Shown here one piece after another: positions 9,080 through 16,201 of a stretch of 21,567 bases of DNA. Within the stretch, counting starts at the first letter, position 1, and each line of letters begins with the position of its first letter. Under the pieces are notes generated by a model that saw nothing but the letters and a program-made list of their open reading frames with translations, searched no databases and was not told where the DNA came from. The translations under genes were made by a program, and so were the position numbers. Source of the DNA: Candidatus Fermentibacterota bacterium (GTDB lineage: Bacteria; JAFGKV01); the NCBI GenBank assembly GCA_016928395.1, contig JAFGKV010000171.1:1-21567 (forward strand), read 5' to 3'.

Positions 9080-9958
9080 ATGCAACGTCGAACCAGGGCT
9101 GTGAGAACACGAGAACTGCCCTGGCGGGCCGATCTCCATACCCACACGACGTTTTCCGACGGGCTCCTCAGCCCGACGGCCTTGGTGGAGCGGGCCGCGC
9201 ACTGCGGATTGGCGGCCATTGCCATCACTGACCACGATGCGGTGAGCGGAGTGCAGGAGGCCCTGACCAGTGGCGCGCAGCTGGGGATCGAGGTCGTTCC
9301 CGGTGTCGAGATCAGCGCCGGGATCGACACACAGGAGATTCACGTTCTGGGCTACTGGATCGATCATACGAATGCCGAATTCGATTCCTGGCTCCGCCGT
9401 TTTCAGGCCATACGGGTCGATCGCATCGGCAGCATTCTGCAGCGGCTTGACGATATCGGCATCCACATCGACTATGACTATGTAATCGCCTTGGGCGGCC
9501 CAGGGGCCGTCGGGAGGCCTCATATCGCCAAAGCGCTGGTCGAGTACGGTTTCGTGGGCACCGAGGCCGAGGCTTTCGAGACTCTGATCGGTGACGGCTG
9601 TCCTGGGTACACGGCTCGCGAGCGAGTCAGTCCGGCTGATGCTATCCGCATCATCAACACGGCCGGCGGTGTGGCGGGATGGGCCCATCCTGCCGTGGAG
9701 GGCCATGACGAGTGGCTGGAGTCACTTGTCGACATGGGACTTGAGGCACTGGAGGTCGTTCATCCCGATCACTCACGGGATGACGTCCAGCGCTACCGTC
9801 GCCTGGCGGGAAGGTTTGGCCTTATCATGACTGGAGGATCCGACTTCCACGGGAACGACAAGGAGGGGGCCCAGACCTTGGGGAGATACACCGTAGACAA
9901 CGCGATCGTGCGCCAACTCGAGGATTCGGCATCCTCCCACCGCGAGGCGCCCACATAG
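9080..9958 (+). CDS. PHP-domain metal-dependent phosphoesterase (TrpH/RNase AM-like)
   Basis: Predicted PHP-fold phosphoesterase, 292 residues, of the COG0613 type whose characterised members include RNase AM (YciV/TrpH) and 3',5'-nucleoside bisphosphate phosphatases; cytoplasmic. Metal ligands of the PHP motifs are visible: DLHTHTTFSDG (18-28), AITDHDAVSG (48-57), VPGVEISA with Glu77, IHVLGYW (87-93), GRPHIAKAL, GWAHPAVEG and GGSDFHG near the C-terminus. The ATG at 9080 is 8 bp after the hutI stop and lacks an obvious Shine-Dalgarno sequence, so translation probably depends on ribosomes finishing hutI. Its stop TAG overlaps the probable start of the next gene. A housekeeping nucleotide or RNA role is the safest reading; a link to histidine catabolism is only suggested by position. 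Confidence 0.9.
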   Translation: MQRRTRAVRTRELPWRADLHTHTTFSDGLLSPTALVERAAHCGLAAIAITDHDAVSGVQEALTSGAQLGIEVVPGVEISAGIDTQEIHVLGYWIDHTNAEFDSWLRRFQAIRVDRIGSILQRLDDIGIHIDYDYVIALGGPGAVGRPHIAKALVEYGFVGTEAEAFETLIGDGCPGYTARERVSPADAIRIINTAGGVAGWAHPAVEGHDEWLESLVDMGLEALEVVHPDHSRDDVQRYRRLAGRFGLIMTGGSDFHGNDKEGAQTLGRYTVDNAIVRQLEDSASSHREAPT

Positions 9959-11883
9959 CCTCGCTGATCGCCTGCCTTGCGCTCCTTCTGGCGAGCGGAC
10001 CCGCGACCAAGGCCAGAGCCCCCACAGACTCCACCGCGGTGTCGCTTGCTGACTCTGTGAGTCTTCTCGCGGGTCCAGTCCTTGGCCTCATAGTGCCTCC
10101 CATGGGTATCGTGACCACGGACAGCATGAACTGGTGGCCTCCGGGTGTGGAGGAGGTGCTGGGTCATTCCCCAGTTACCACGGAAGGGCGGGAACGAGGG
10201 CTCGGATGCGTCGTTGTCGGAGAGCTCACGCCGGGTACTCCAGGAGTGGTGTGGCACGGCCTGCCTCTGGAGTGGTACGCTGAGCTGGGTGGCGACATAA
10301 GCCCGATGGCTGGCGCGGCGTGCGCTGAGCTGCGCACCGGCCGGGTTCCACCCTGGATGGGTTCAGGGTCCGGAACCATCCGCGTGGAGCCGTGGGAAGC
10401 GGTGGTTGCCTCACCCCTGACCGGAGTGCAAGTGTTGCGAGGCGACCACAATGACCGCTCCTATGGCGTGGGACTTTCCACGGGGGTCAGCACCTCGGTA
10501 TTCTCGTTGTTCTCCGTTGCGCTCAGCAAGGGTGATGGGGCTCGCACAAACGCCGACTACAGCCGAACCCAGTATGATCTTCGCCTGGATCTGAGGCTTC
10601 CGGTAGTGGACGCCTGCCGGATCACGATCCAGCGCGGTAGTCTCGACCGAGGAGATCCAGGGCCTGATCCTCGTCTGTGGCCCGACGATGGCACTGGCGA
10701 CCCCCGTAGCCCGTGGTTCTGGGTCTCGCAGCAATCCGGTGCCCGGGACGCCATGTGGTTGGATGATCGCGAGAGTATCGACAGGACGCTCCTGGCCCTT
10801 CAGCTCGATGTGCCACTACGCCGCCGGCCTTTGTCGGCAGTGATCTTGGAAGAAGAGCTTGATGTCGAACGGGTGCAGAGCGTTCCGATCATGGGGGATC
10901 AACCCGTGCGACGGATTGCCCAGGGAGATCTGAGGGCACGTCGCAGGGCTCTGGTCTCGCGAGTATCGCTGGTTGCCGCCGACGAAGAAAGCCTCTGGGC
11001 GGGGTTGTCGCTGGAGCATGTTACCCGGGATGTGCACCTGGCATGGTCTGAGGGTGATTCAGCCTGGACGGAGAGCCTGAGCGATGAGTTGCGAAGGGTG
11101 CGCGCCGGCGTAGGGTTCGGATTACCGGGGATCCAGGCGACCTTTACTGCCACCAATTCACCCTGGGGAACTGCGTTCTCGTGGGGCGGTACGGCAGAGC
11201 GCAGCTTTGGAGCGCTCGTTGTGGATGCCGGCATGTCCGCCACGGCGGAGGAGCGGCGGCTCGAAGACCTATGGGAAGACCGCCTTGCGGGAGGCGACAC
11301 GTCCCCCCGGCCCCGCGGCACTTTGGGATCGGCATGGCTTGAAGTCGCGCGGGAGTCGGTTCTTGGCAGCATTACCGCGGGCATTGCGGCGGGGTGGGGA
11401 AGAGAGGTGTGGGGGTGGTGCCAGGATGAGAATCTGGCGCCCGGAGCTATGCGCCGTTGGGGACCGGTTTCGACCACCGCGACCGGTGTCACTGCCGCAT
11501 GGTATGCCGCGCCGGCACGAGGGGTCGAGATAGGTGCACGGGCACGGGTCCTTCCGTGGCGGGTCGGCGATGACCCACTCGCCCGGTGGCCCGAGACGAT
11601 GGGGGCCGGTACGGTCACGCTACAGCGGGCAATTGGACGCGCCGCGACGCCAAAGATCAACCTGACAGTCAAGTACGTAGGGACGCGCCATGCCGGCGAG
11701 GGAGGCACACTTGCCCTCGATCCTTATTGGCAGGTCGATGGCCACGCAGCCGTGGAGATCGGTGATTTCGTCCTTCGGCTGGTGGTCGAGAATCTCACTG
11801 GCGCGCGCCATGAGGAGGAACGAGGCTATTCGGTAGACGGCCTTCGCTTCCGCGCCGGGTTCACTTGGCTGTTCTGGGATTGA
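9955..11883 (+). CDS. TonB-dependent-receptor-like outer-membrane beta-barrel protein, probable non-standard start
   Basis: Predicted outer-membrane barrel of roughly 640 residues. The first ATG/GTG/TTG codon of the frame is a GTG at 10039, giving 614 residues with no signal peptide. The frame upstream is open back to a stop at 9781 and encodes ASLIACLALLLASGPATKARA just before, a clear signal peptide. No ATG, GTG or TTG exists in that stretch. The best candidate is ATA at 9955, overlapping the PHP stop (ATAG) with GAGG 7 nt upstream; ATC at 9931 also has GAGG 7 nt upstream. TonB-receptor traits are VVWHGLPLEW then TGVQVLRGDHNDRSYGVGLS, matching the end of a plug domain, a long body of alternating barrel-like strands, and a C-terminus VENLTGARHEEERGY...FRAGFTWLFWD ending in an aromatic beta-signal. 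The plug looks short and no TonB box is evident. The substrate is unknown; it follows hutUI-PHP. Confidence 0.75.
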   Translation: MASLIACLALLLASGPATKARAPTDSTAVSLADSVSLLAGPVLGLIVPPMGIVTTDSMNWWPPGVEEVLGHSPVTTEGRERGLGCVVVGELTPGTPGVVWHGLPLEWYAELGGDISPMAGAACAELRTGRVPPWMGSGSGTIRVEPWEAVVASPLTGVQVLRGDHNDRSYGVGLSTGVSTSVFSLFSVALSKGDGARTNADYSRTQYDLRLDLRLPVVDACRITIQRGSLDRGDPGPDPRLWPDDGTGDPRSPWFWVSQQSGARDAMWLDDRESIDRTLLALQLDVPLRRRPLSAVILEEELDVERVQSVPIMGDQPVRRIAQGDLRARRRALVSRVSLVAADEESLWAGLSLEHVTRDVHLAWSEGDSAWTESLSDELRRVRAGVGFGLPGIQATFTATNSPWGTAFSWGGTAERSFGALVVDAGMSATAEERRLEDLWEDRLAGGDTSPRPRGTLGSAWLEVARESVLGSITAGIAAGWGREVWGWCQDENLAPGAMRRWGPVSTTATGVTAAWYAAPARGVEIGARARVLPWRVGDDPLARWPETMGAGTVTLQRAIGRAATPKINLTVKYVGTRHAGEGGTLALDPYWQVDGHAAVEIGDFVLRLVVENLTGARHEEERGYSVDGLRFRAGFTWLFWD

Positions 11884-11955
11884 GCCTGGCCTCCCAGGTG
11901 TGCAGGGGTGCGTAGACGTCACTCTACACTGCCCACGCTACGAGGGCAGGCTCAA
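11880..11955. terminator. Nested inverted repeats between convergent genes
   Basis: A 9-bp perfect repeat TTGAGCCTG (11880-11888) / CAGGCTCAA (11947-11955) starts at the stop codon of the barrel gene. It encloses GCAG/CTGC (11902-11905 with 11929-11932) and GTAGA/TCTAC (11912-11916 with 11923-11927). It sits between the plus-strand barrel gene and the minus-strand GT39-like gene ending at 12009, where a bidirectional terminator would be expected. There is no T-run, so the function is uncertain. Confidence 0.3.
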
Positions 11956-12008
11956 GGGTCCATGGTCCAGGCACGCCCCCGCAGCCCTCCGTTGTGCGAT
12001 TCTTCCTC

Positions 12009-13580
12009 TTACCGTCGATAGATCTGATCCAGAAAGATCTGGACCGGTGGCGGCGAATCGGTGCGACCATCAATGAAGAACACAGGGCAAGGGAACAGCG
12101 TGTCTTCAAGGGCGCCCGCAAACGCCATGTCGTGCCGGGTCATTGATGTCTCGTATCCGTTCTGCTGCATGAACTCCCACCATGACATGACATCTTCCTG
12201 GCATGATACCACGATGCGTGGGGCACAGGCCTCGTCGGCGCGGTATGGTCGCATCAGGAATGTACTGCCGTAGATCATCTCTCGGCTGCCGCCCACGCAG
12301 CGGGCTCCGGCTTCATACTCCAGGCGAAGGGGTATGTGATCCCAGAATGGTGCCGGCATGAGAATGAGCGATGCAGGGGTGGACCTCTGCGCTGCAACCA
12401 CGGTGTCGATGAGGGATGACTCCTGGAAGAGGGGGCCTTTTCCCCACCACCGGAACCCCTCATGAGCCGCCCCACCGGCACAGGGCCTGGCCATAGCTCC
12501 GCTCACCAGCGCGTAGCACAGGATAAGCATCACCACAGGCCGCAGCCGTTTCCTCCTCCACAAGCCTCCCAGGACGACTCCTGCCATGACGCAGCCGGTG
12601 ACCAGGCACAGGGAAAACCGGTAGATTCTGAACTCCAGATCGATGAAGGAGAAGACCGCAACCAGAAACCAGAAGGCCACGAGACAGAGCCGGACAAGGG
12701 GATTGGCCCGGTGCGTGATCAGGCACGCGGCCGACGCGGCAAGCAGAATCGCACCCATGGCCGGATCGACGTGGTTCAGCTCGAACCGCGGCCACTTCCG
12801 GATATCGCTCAGCCCTCCGCCTATCAAGAACTCCATGAACCGCCCGTTTATGGCGCGCTTGGCGAGCACCGTCGATGCGATGTGCTGCTGAGCGATGCTG
12901 ATCCCTCCCAGCGTCGCGAAACGCTCCCGAGCGCCGAGATTCCAGGCGAAGTACGGCATGATGAGAATGCCCCACAACAGCACGGCAACCCACGGGCCAG
13001 GAGTGCGCAGCCACCGGCGCGACTGGGAGGAGGCCAGGAGATAGAGCCCCGCCATCGGCGCCAGAAGCAGGGCAAACTCGTGGGTCCAGAACGACAGAGC
13101 CAGAAGCGCAGCTGCGCCCAGTGCTTCGACGGTAGACCTCCTGTATTCCGCGCGGAGTACCAGCATGAAACCCACAATCCCGAACAGCAGGTAGAGCATC
13201 TCCTGCATGAAGTATGCCGACCATGCGATCAGGAAGTTGTTGGAGGCTGCCAGCAGGCCTGCGACGAGCCCGGCGGCAGGGTTTGCCCAGCGCCACAGGG
13301 ACCAGGCCACCAACACCGGTATGAGGGCTCCGGCCAGCAATGACGGGACTCTGAGCACCCATGGGTCGTGGGGAGCCATGCGATACAGAGGCCATGCGGC
13401 GATGACAGCCAGGGGAGTGTGATCCCCTACCTTTGGGGGCAGATAGAAGGAACGGGGCGAGAGTGAAATGTCCCTCAGGCCAGGCACGAGGTCACGTTCC
13501 TCCCAGCGCAGAGGGCCGCCGATGTGGGGGATTCGGAGGCCAAGGGCCACCACGAACAGGCAGACGAGCCAGGGCTTCAC
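12009..13580 (-). CDS. GT39/ArnT-like integral-membrane glycosyltransferase
   Basis: Predicted polytopic inner-membrane glycosyltransferase of the PMT/ArnT (GT-C) type, about 523 residues. Such enzymes move a sugar from a polyprenyl-phosphate donor onto lipid A, glycan or protein on the periplasmic side. Visible features are a first hydrophobic segment (WLVCLFVVALGLRI), then an acidic first periplasmic loop (RWEERDLVPGLRD) where GT-C enzymes keep their catalytic acidic residues. About ten more hydrophobic segments follow to around residue 370, then a soluble C-terminal tail of about 150 residues containing several Cys. The start is taken as GTG at 13580, which overlaps the TGA of the upstream MBL gene (GTGA). 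An upstream in-frame GTG at 13613 would add eleven residues inside that gene. Coupling to the MBL-fold gene is therefore likely. Donor and acceptor are unknown. Confidence 0.8.
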   Translation of the reverse strand: MKPWLVCLFVVALGLRIPHIGGPLRWEERDLVPGLRDISLSPRSFYLPPKVGDHTPLAVIAAWPLYRMAPHDPWVLRVPSLLAGALIPVLVAWSLWRWANPAAGLVAGLLAASNNFLIAWSAYFMQEMLYLLFGIVGFMLVLRAEYRRSTVEALGAAALLALSFWTHEFALLLAPMAGLYLLASSQSRRWLRTPGPWVAVLLWGILIMPYFAWNLGARERFATLGGISIAQQHIASTVLAKRAINGRFMEFLIGGGLSDIRKWPRFELNHVDPAMGAILLAASAACLITHRANPLVRLCLVAFWFLVAVFSFIDLEFRIYRFSLCLVTGCVMAGVVLGGLWRRKRLRPVVMLILCYALVSGAMARPCAGGAAHEGFRWWGKGPLFQESSLIDTVVAAQRSTPASLILMPAPFWDHIPLRLEYEAGARCVGGSREMIYGSTFLMRPYRADEACAPRIVVSCQEDVMSWWEFMQQNGYETSMTRHDMAFAGALEDTLFPCPVFFIDGRTDSPPPVQIFLDQIYRR

Positions 13581-14389
13581 GCGATGTGGACACTCTGTTC
13601 CCGCGCCGCCCACACGCGGGGGAACTCTCGGGCGGCCTGTCGCTCCATCTCCTCCAGAGCTTCATCCTCATGGGACGGCTCGTGATGGAACAGAACCAGT
13701 TGGCGTACTCCTGCAGCATGGGCCAGCTCTACTCCATGGCGCCATGTCGAGTGCCCATGACCAATGTGTGCCGGGTACTCCTCGGGAAAATACGTGCAAT
13801 CATAGAACAGGAGATCGGCGCCCGTGGCCAAGGCGGCAAGGTTGGTGTCGATGCCGGAGGGGAAGTGCTCCGTGTCGGTGGCGTACACGAGAGAGGTTCC
13901 CTCGCACTGGATGCGATAGGCGAATCCACCTCCGGGGTGGTTGGTCTGCGCGCGGGAAACCAGAAAAGGTCCCATCTGCCACCTCGCTGCATTGGGCCAT
14001 TTCTGGAAATCAAGAGAGGCATGGAGGGCGGACAGCGGTACGGGGAAGTATGGGTGCTGCATCTGACCACACAAGGCCTGCTCCCACGTCCCGCCGGCAG
14101 TTGGTCCTCCCATGATATGCAGGCACCCCCCGGCATCATAGGCGGGGCCGAAAAAGGGGAACCCCTGGATGTGATCCCAATGCACGTGAGAGAACAGGAG
14201 ATAGATATCGCGGCGGGGACCGGCCTCGGCCAACTGCCTTCCCAGAGGGAAGATGCCGGTGCCCGCGTCGAGGATCAGCACCGCGCCGGAAGCGGCGGTG
14301 CACGCAACGCACGGGGTGTTGCCGCCGAATGCGGAGGGACGACTGCCCAATGGCAGGCTGCCCCGTGCACCGAAAACGCGGATCTCCAC
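13577..14389 (-). CDS. MBL-fold metallo-hydrolase
   Basis: Metallo-beta-lactamase-fold hydrolase of the COG1235 (PhnP/RNase Z-like) type, 270 residues, predicted cytoplasmic. It carries the zinc motif HVHWDH (His68, His70, Asp72, His73) after ILDAGTG (39-45), His151 in TNHPGGG, Asp172 in YATDTEHF, the GHGHSTW segment (210-216) and LVLFHHEPSHED (231-242). The N-terminal GARGSLPLG...FGGNTPC pattern is typical of this subgroup. It starts with GTG at 14389, strongly supported by AGGAGG about 8-9 nt upstream. Its stop overlaps the GT39-like gene's GTG by 4 bp, so the two form an operon. The substrate (phosphodiester, cyclic nucleotide or other) cannot be read from the sequence. Confidence 0.92.
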   Translation of the reverse strand: MEIRVFGARGSLPLGSRPSAFGGNTPCVACTAASGAVLILDAGTGIFPLGRQLAEAGPRRDIYLLFSHVHWDHIQGFPFFGPAYDAGGCLHIMGGPTAGGTWEQALCGQMQHPYFPVPLSALHASLDFQKWPNAARWQMGPFLVSRAQTNHPGGGFAYRIQCEGTSLVYATDTEHFPSGIDTNLAALATGADLLFYDCTYFPEEYPAHIGHGHSTWRHGVELAHAAGVRQLVLFHHEPSHEDEALEEMERQAAREFPRVWAAREQSVHIA

Positions 14390-14440
14390 GGACGATTCCT
14401 CCTGCTAGGGTCTGATGCCCCCTTCTGACAACGGGGCTAT

Positions 14441-14461
14441 CAGTGCCCGGGGCGGGCACTG
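14441..14461. promoter_or_regulatory. Perfect 9-3-9 dyad, candidate operator
   Basis: CAGTGCCCG (14441-14449), GGG spacer, CGGGCACTG (14453-14461) form a perfect inverted repeat in the 291-bp gap between the divergent MBL-fold gene and exbB. Its centre is about 62 bp before the MBL start and 100 bp before the exbB promoter -35 box. Its symmetry and position fit a dimeric regulator's binding site; it could instead form a small RNA hairpin in the MBL leader. Confidence 0.4.
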
Positions 14462-14550
14462 CTGGGGTTGTCGAAGGGCCAAAGTGTAGAGGAGGAGGCC
14501 TCGCGGTCAAGGAATCATCTCGCGGGGTATCGATGCGCCGGACAAAAGGG

Positions 14551-14579
14551 TTGACACAGGCGCGGGTGGTATGCATAAC
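14551..14579 (+). promoter_or_regulatory. Near-consensus sigma70-type promoter for the exb/tonB operon
   Basis: A perfect TTGACA -35 box (14551-14556) is followed after exactly 17 bp by CATAAC (14574-14579, 4 of 6 to the -10 consensus). It is on the strand of exbB, whose GTG start is about 101 bp further on. The predicted leader is about 95 nt. Confidence 0.55.
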
Positions 14580-14680
14580 TGGCTTGTTGTCGTTGGCGGT
14601 GGATGGTCCGCAGGAACAAGCCAGCGGAGCCGGGCCATCTCGTGTGTCCTGAGAGGTACAGGAGAGAAGGAGGGAATGGC

Positions 14681-15319
14681 GTGGTCAAGTTCTTTCACGA
14701 TGGCGGAGACCTTATGTGGCCGTTGCTCGCATGTGCGATCTTCGGTATCGGTGTCATCTTCTGGAGACTCGTCGTGCTCACCCGAGCCGGCGCTTCATCG
14801 AAGAGGGTGATCAAGGCGCTCCGACAGGCTATCAGCGACGGCAATATCCAGCAAGCGATTGAGATCTGTGAGAATGCCAGTGGTCCGGTGGCAGTGATCA
14901 TGCTCGCCGGCCTCAGAAGGGTTCAGCGAGGGCCGGAATCGGTGGCCAAGGCCATCGAGAACTCCGGAACTCTCGAGATGGCCTTCCTGGAACGGGGGCT
15001 CATCTGGCTGGCCACCATCTCCACCATCGCTCCGATGTTGGGCTTCCTTGGCACGACATTGGGCATGGTGTCGGCCTTTAACGCTATCGAAGTGGCCGGC
15101 GAGGTTGAAGCTACGCTGGTGGCCGGCGGTATCAAAATCGCCTTGATCACCACCGTCACGGGCCTGGCGGTCGCCATTCCCATGAACATCTTCTACAACT
15201 ACTTTGTGACTCGGATCGACGCATTGATCCTTGATATGGAGGAAAGCTCTGCGCACCTTCTGGATACCCTGGAGCGTACCACCGGAACCCAGACGGCGGA
15301 GTCGGGGGTGCTGATCTAG
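14681..15319 (+). CDS. exbB: ExbB/TolQ/MotA-family proton channel protein
   Basis: Inner-membrane subunit of the proton-driven TonB motor, 212 residues. ExbB pentamers enclose an ExbD dimer and use proton motive force to move TonB. Three membrane segments are visible: about 12-34 (LMWPLLACAIFGIGVIFWRL), about 108-133 (LIWLATISTIAPMLGFLGTT and on) and about 151-173 (IKIALITTVTGLAVAIP). The Thr-containing TM2 and TM3 stretches match the channel-lining positions of ExbB. The GTG at 14681 is chosen because AAGGAGGG lies about 7-8 nt upstream; the frame is open to 14603, but the extension is unlike the family. It is the first gene of exbB-exbD-exbD-tonB, with 13 bp to the first exbD. TolQ is the alternative name, but the downstream tonB argues for the ExbB role. 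Confidence 0.94.
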   Translation: MVKFFHDGGDLMWPLLACAIFGIGVIFWRLVVLTRAGASSKRVIKALRQAISDGNIQQAIEICENASGPVAVIMLAGLRRVQRGPESVAKAIENSGTLEMAFLERGLIWLATISTIAPMLGFLGTTLGMVSAFNAIEVAGEVEATLVAGGIKIALITTVTGLAVAIPMNIFYNYFVTRIDALILDMEESSAHLLDTLERTTGTQTAESGVLI

Positions 15320-15332
15320 GGGGGAGGACACC

Positions 15333-15761
15333 ATGAAGCGCAGGACAAGGGTTGCTGCTGAGATCCCGACTGCTTCTATGGCAGACATCGCGTTCCTGCT
15401 GCTCGTCTTCTTTCTCGTCACGACCAACTTCATGGAGGAAAAGGGGCTTGGGCTCATCCTTCCGGAGCCCACCACCGACCCTTCGGTATCCGTCAGGATT
15501 CCGAAGAAGAACATGATGTATTTCATAGTCTACGCCAAGAACAGGGTTGTGATGAAGCATCAGGACGAGGAGCGGCAGATGCCCGTTAGCGAGATCCGTG
15601 GTTTCGTGCGTTCCAGCCTGGAACTCAACGAGAACCTCATCGTTAGCCTCAAGCCGGCACCCGACGCTCCCTACGAAGCAATGATAGATGTGCTCGACGA
15701 GCTGCGGGCCGCGGATGCCAAGCGGATCTCCTTGAGTCAGCTCAAGCCGACCGAGGGCTAG
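15333..15761 (+). CDS. exbD: ExbD/TolR-family biopolymer transport protein (first copy)
   Basis: Single-pass inner-membrane protein, 142 residues, partner of ExbB. The N-terminal cytoplasmic MKRRTRVAAEIPTAS is followed by the membrane segment MADIAFLLLVFFLVTT. Asp18, the proton-carrying acidic residue, is at its usual place near the start of that segment. The periplasmic domain (about 60-142) includes VSLKPAPDAPYEAMIDVLDE, typical of the ExbD fold. A strong GGGGGGAGGA precedes the ATG. It is one of two adjacent, clearly different exbD genes; this one has a longer loop (EPTTDPSVSVRIPKKN) after the TM and no duplicated sequence at DNA level. Confidence 0.95.
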   Translation: MKRRTRVAAEIPTASMADIAFLLLVFFLVTTNFMEEKGLGLILPEPTTDPSVSVRIPKKNMMYFIVYAKNRVVMKHQDEERQMPVSEIRGFVRSSLELNENLIVSLKPAPDAPYEAMIDVLDELRAADAKRISLSQLKPTEG

Positions 15762-15771
15762 GAGGGGGACG

Positions 15772-16185
15772 ATGGGAAGCTTCAAACGACGGACCAAGGT
15801 CGATACATCGATCCCTTCGTGCTCTTTAGCGGATATGGCGTTTCTGCTGTTGATCTTCTTTATGGTTACCACGGCGTTTAAGACCGAGGAGGGTCTGAAG
15901 ATCGTGTTGCCCCAGGCCGAGATGACCAAGAAGATCCAGAAGAAGCAGGATATTCAGCACGTATGGGTCAATCGGGCGGGCGCCATATCGGTCAATGATT
16001 TGCCGGTGAGCCCCTACCAGATGGCCCAGATTCTGAACAAGCGCTTGCAGACCACCCCCGCCATGGTCGTTGGCTTGCGGGCGGATTCCAATGCTCCCTA
16101 CAATGTGGTCAATGAGATCTTGGAGAACTGCCGTATTGCGGGAGCATATCGCGTCCAGTTCGCGACTCAGAAGCGGAAGCAGTAG
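15772..16185 (+). CDS. exbD: ExbD/TolR-family biopolymer transport protein (second copy)
   Basis: Second ExbD paralogue, 137 residues. It has MGSFKRRTKVDTSIPSCSLA on the cytoplasmic side, Asp21 at the start of the membrane segment DMAFLLLIFFMVTTAF, then a periplasmic domain with GLRADSNAPYNVVNEILENC. AGGAGGGGG lies just before the ATG, and the gene begins 10 bp after the first exbD. The two copies share the TM and APY signatures but differ over most of the periplasmic part. They may form a mixed dimer or serve different partners. Tandem exbD pairs are a known arrangement in several FCB-type lineages. Confidence 0.95.
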   Translation: MGSFKRRTKVDTSIPSCSLADMAFLLLIFFMVTTAFKTEEGLKIVLPQAEMTKKIQKKQDIQHVWVNRAGAISVNDLPVSPYQMAQILNKRLQTTPAMVVGLRADSNAPYNVVNEILENCRIAGAYRVQFATQKRKQ

Positions 16186-16201
16186 CGCCGGAGGGCTATC
16201 T

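Noticed and set aside
10899-11708. Minus-strand open frame (269 codons)
   Set aside because: Antisense to the outer-membrane barrel gene; Ser/Pro/Arg/Ala-rich with no motif.
12460-13395. Overlapping open frames on both strands (293 and 311 codons)
   Set aside because: Alternative frames of the GT39-like gene, whose membrane segments give a coherent reading.
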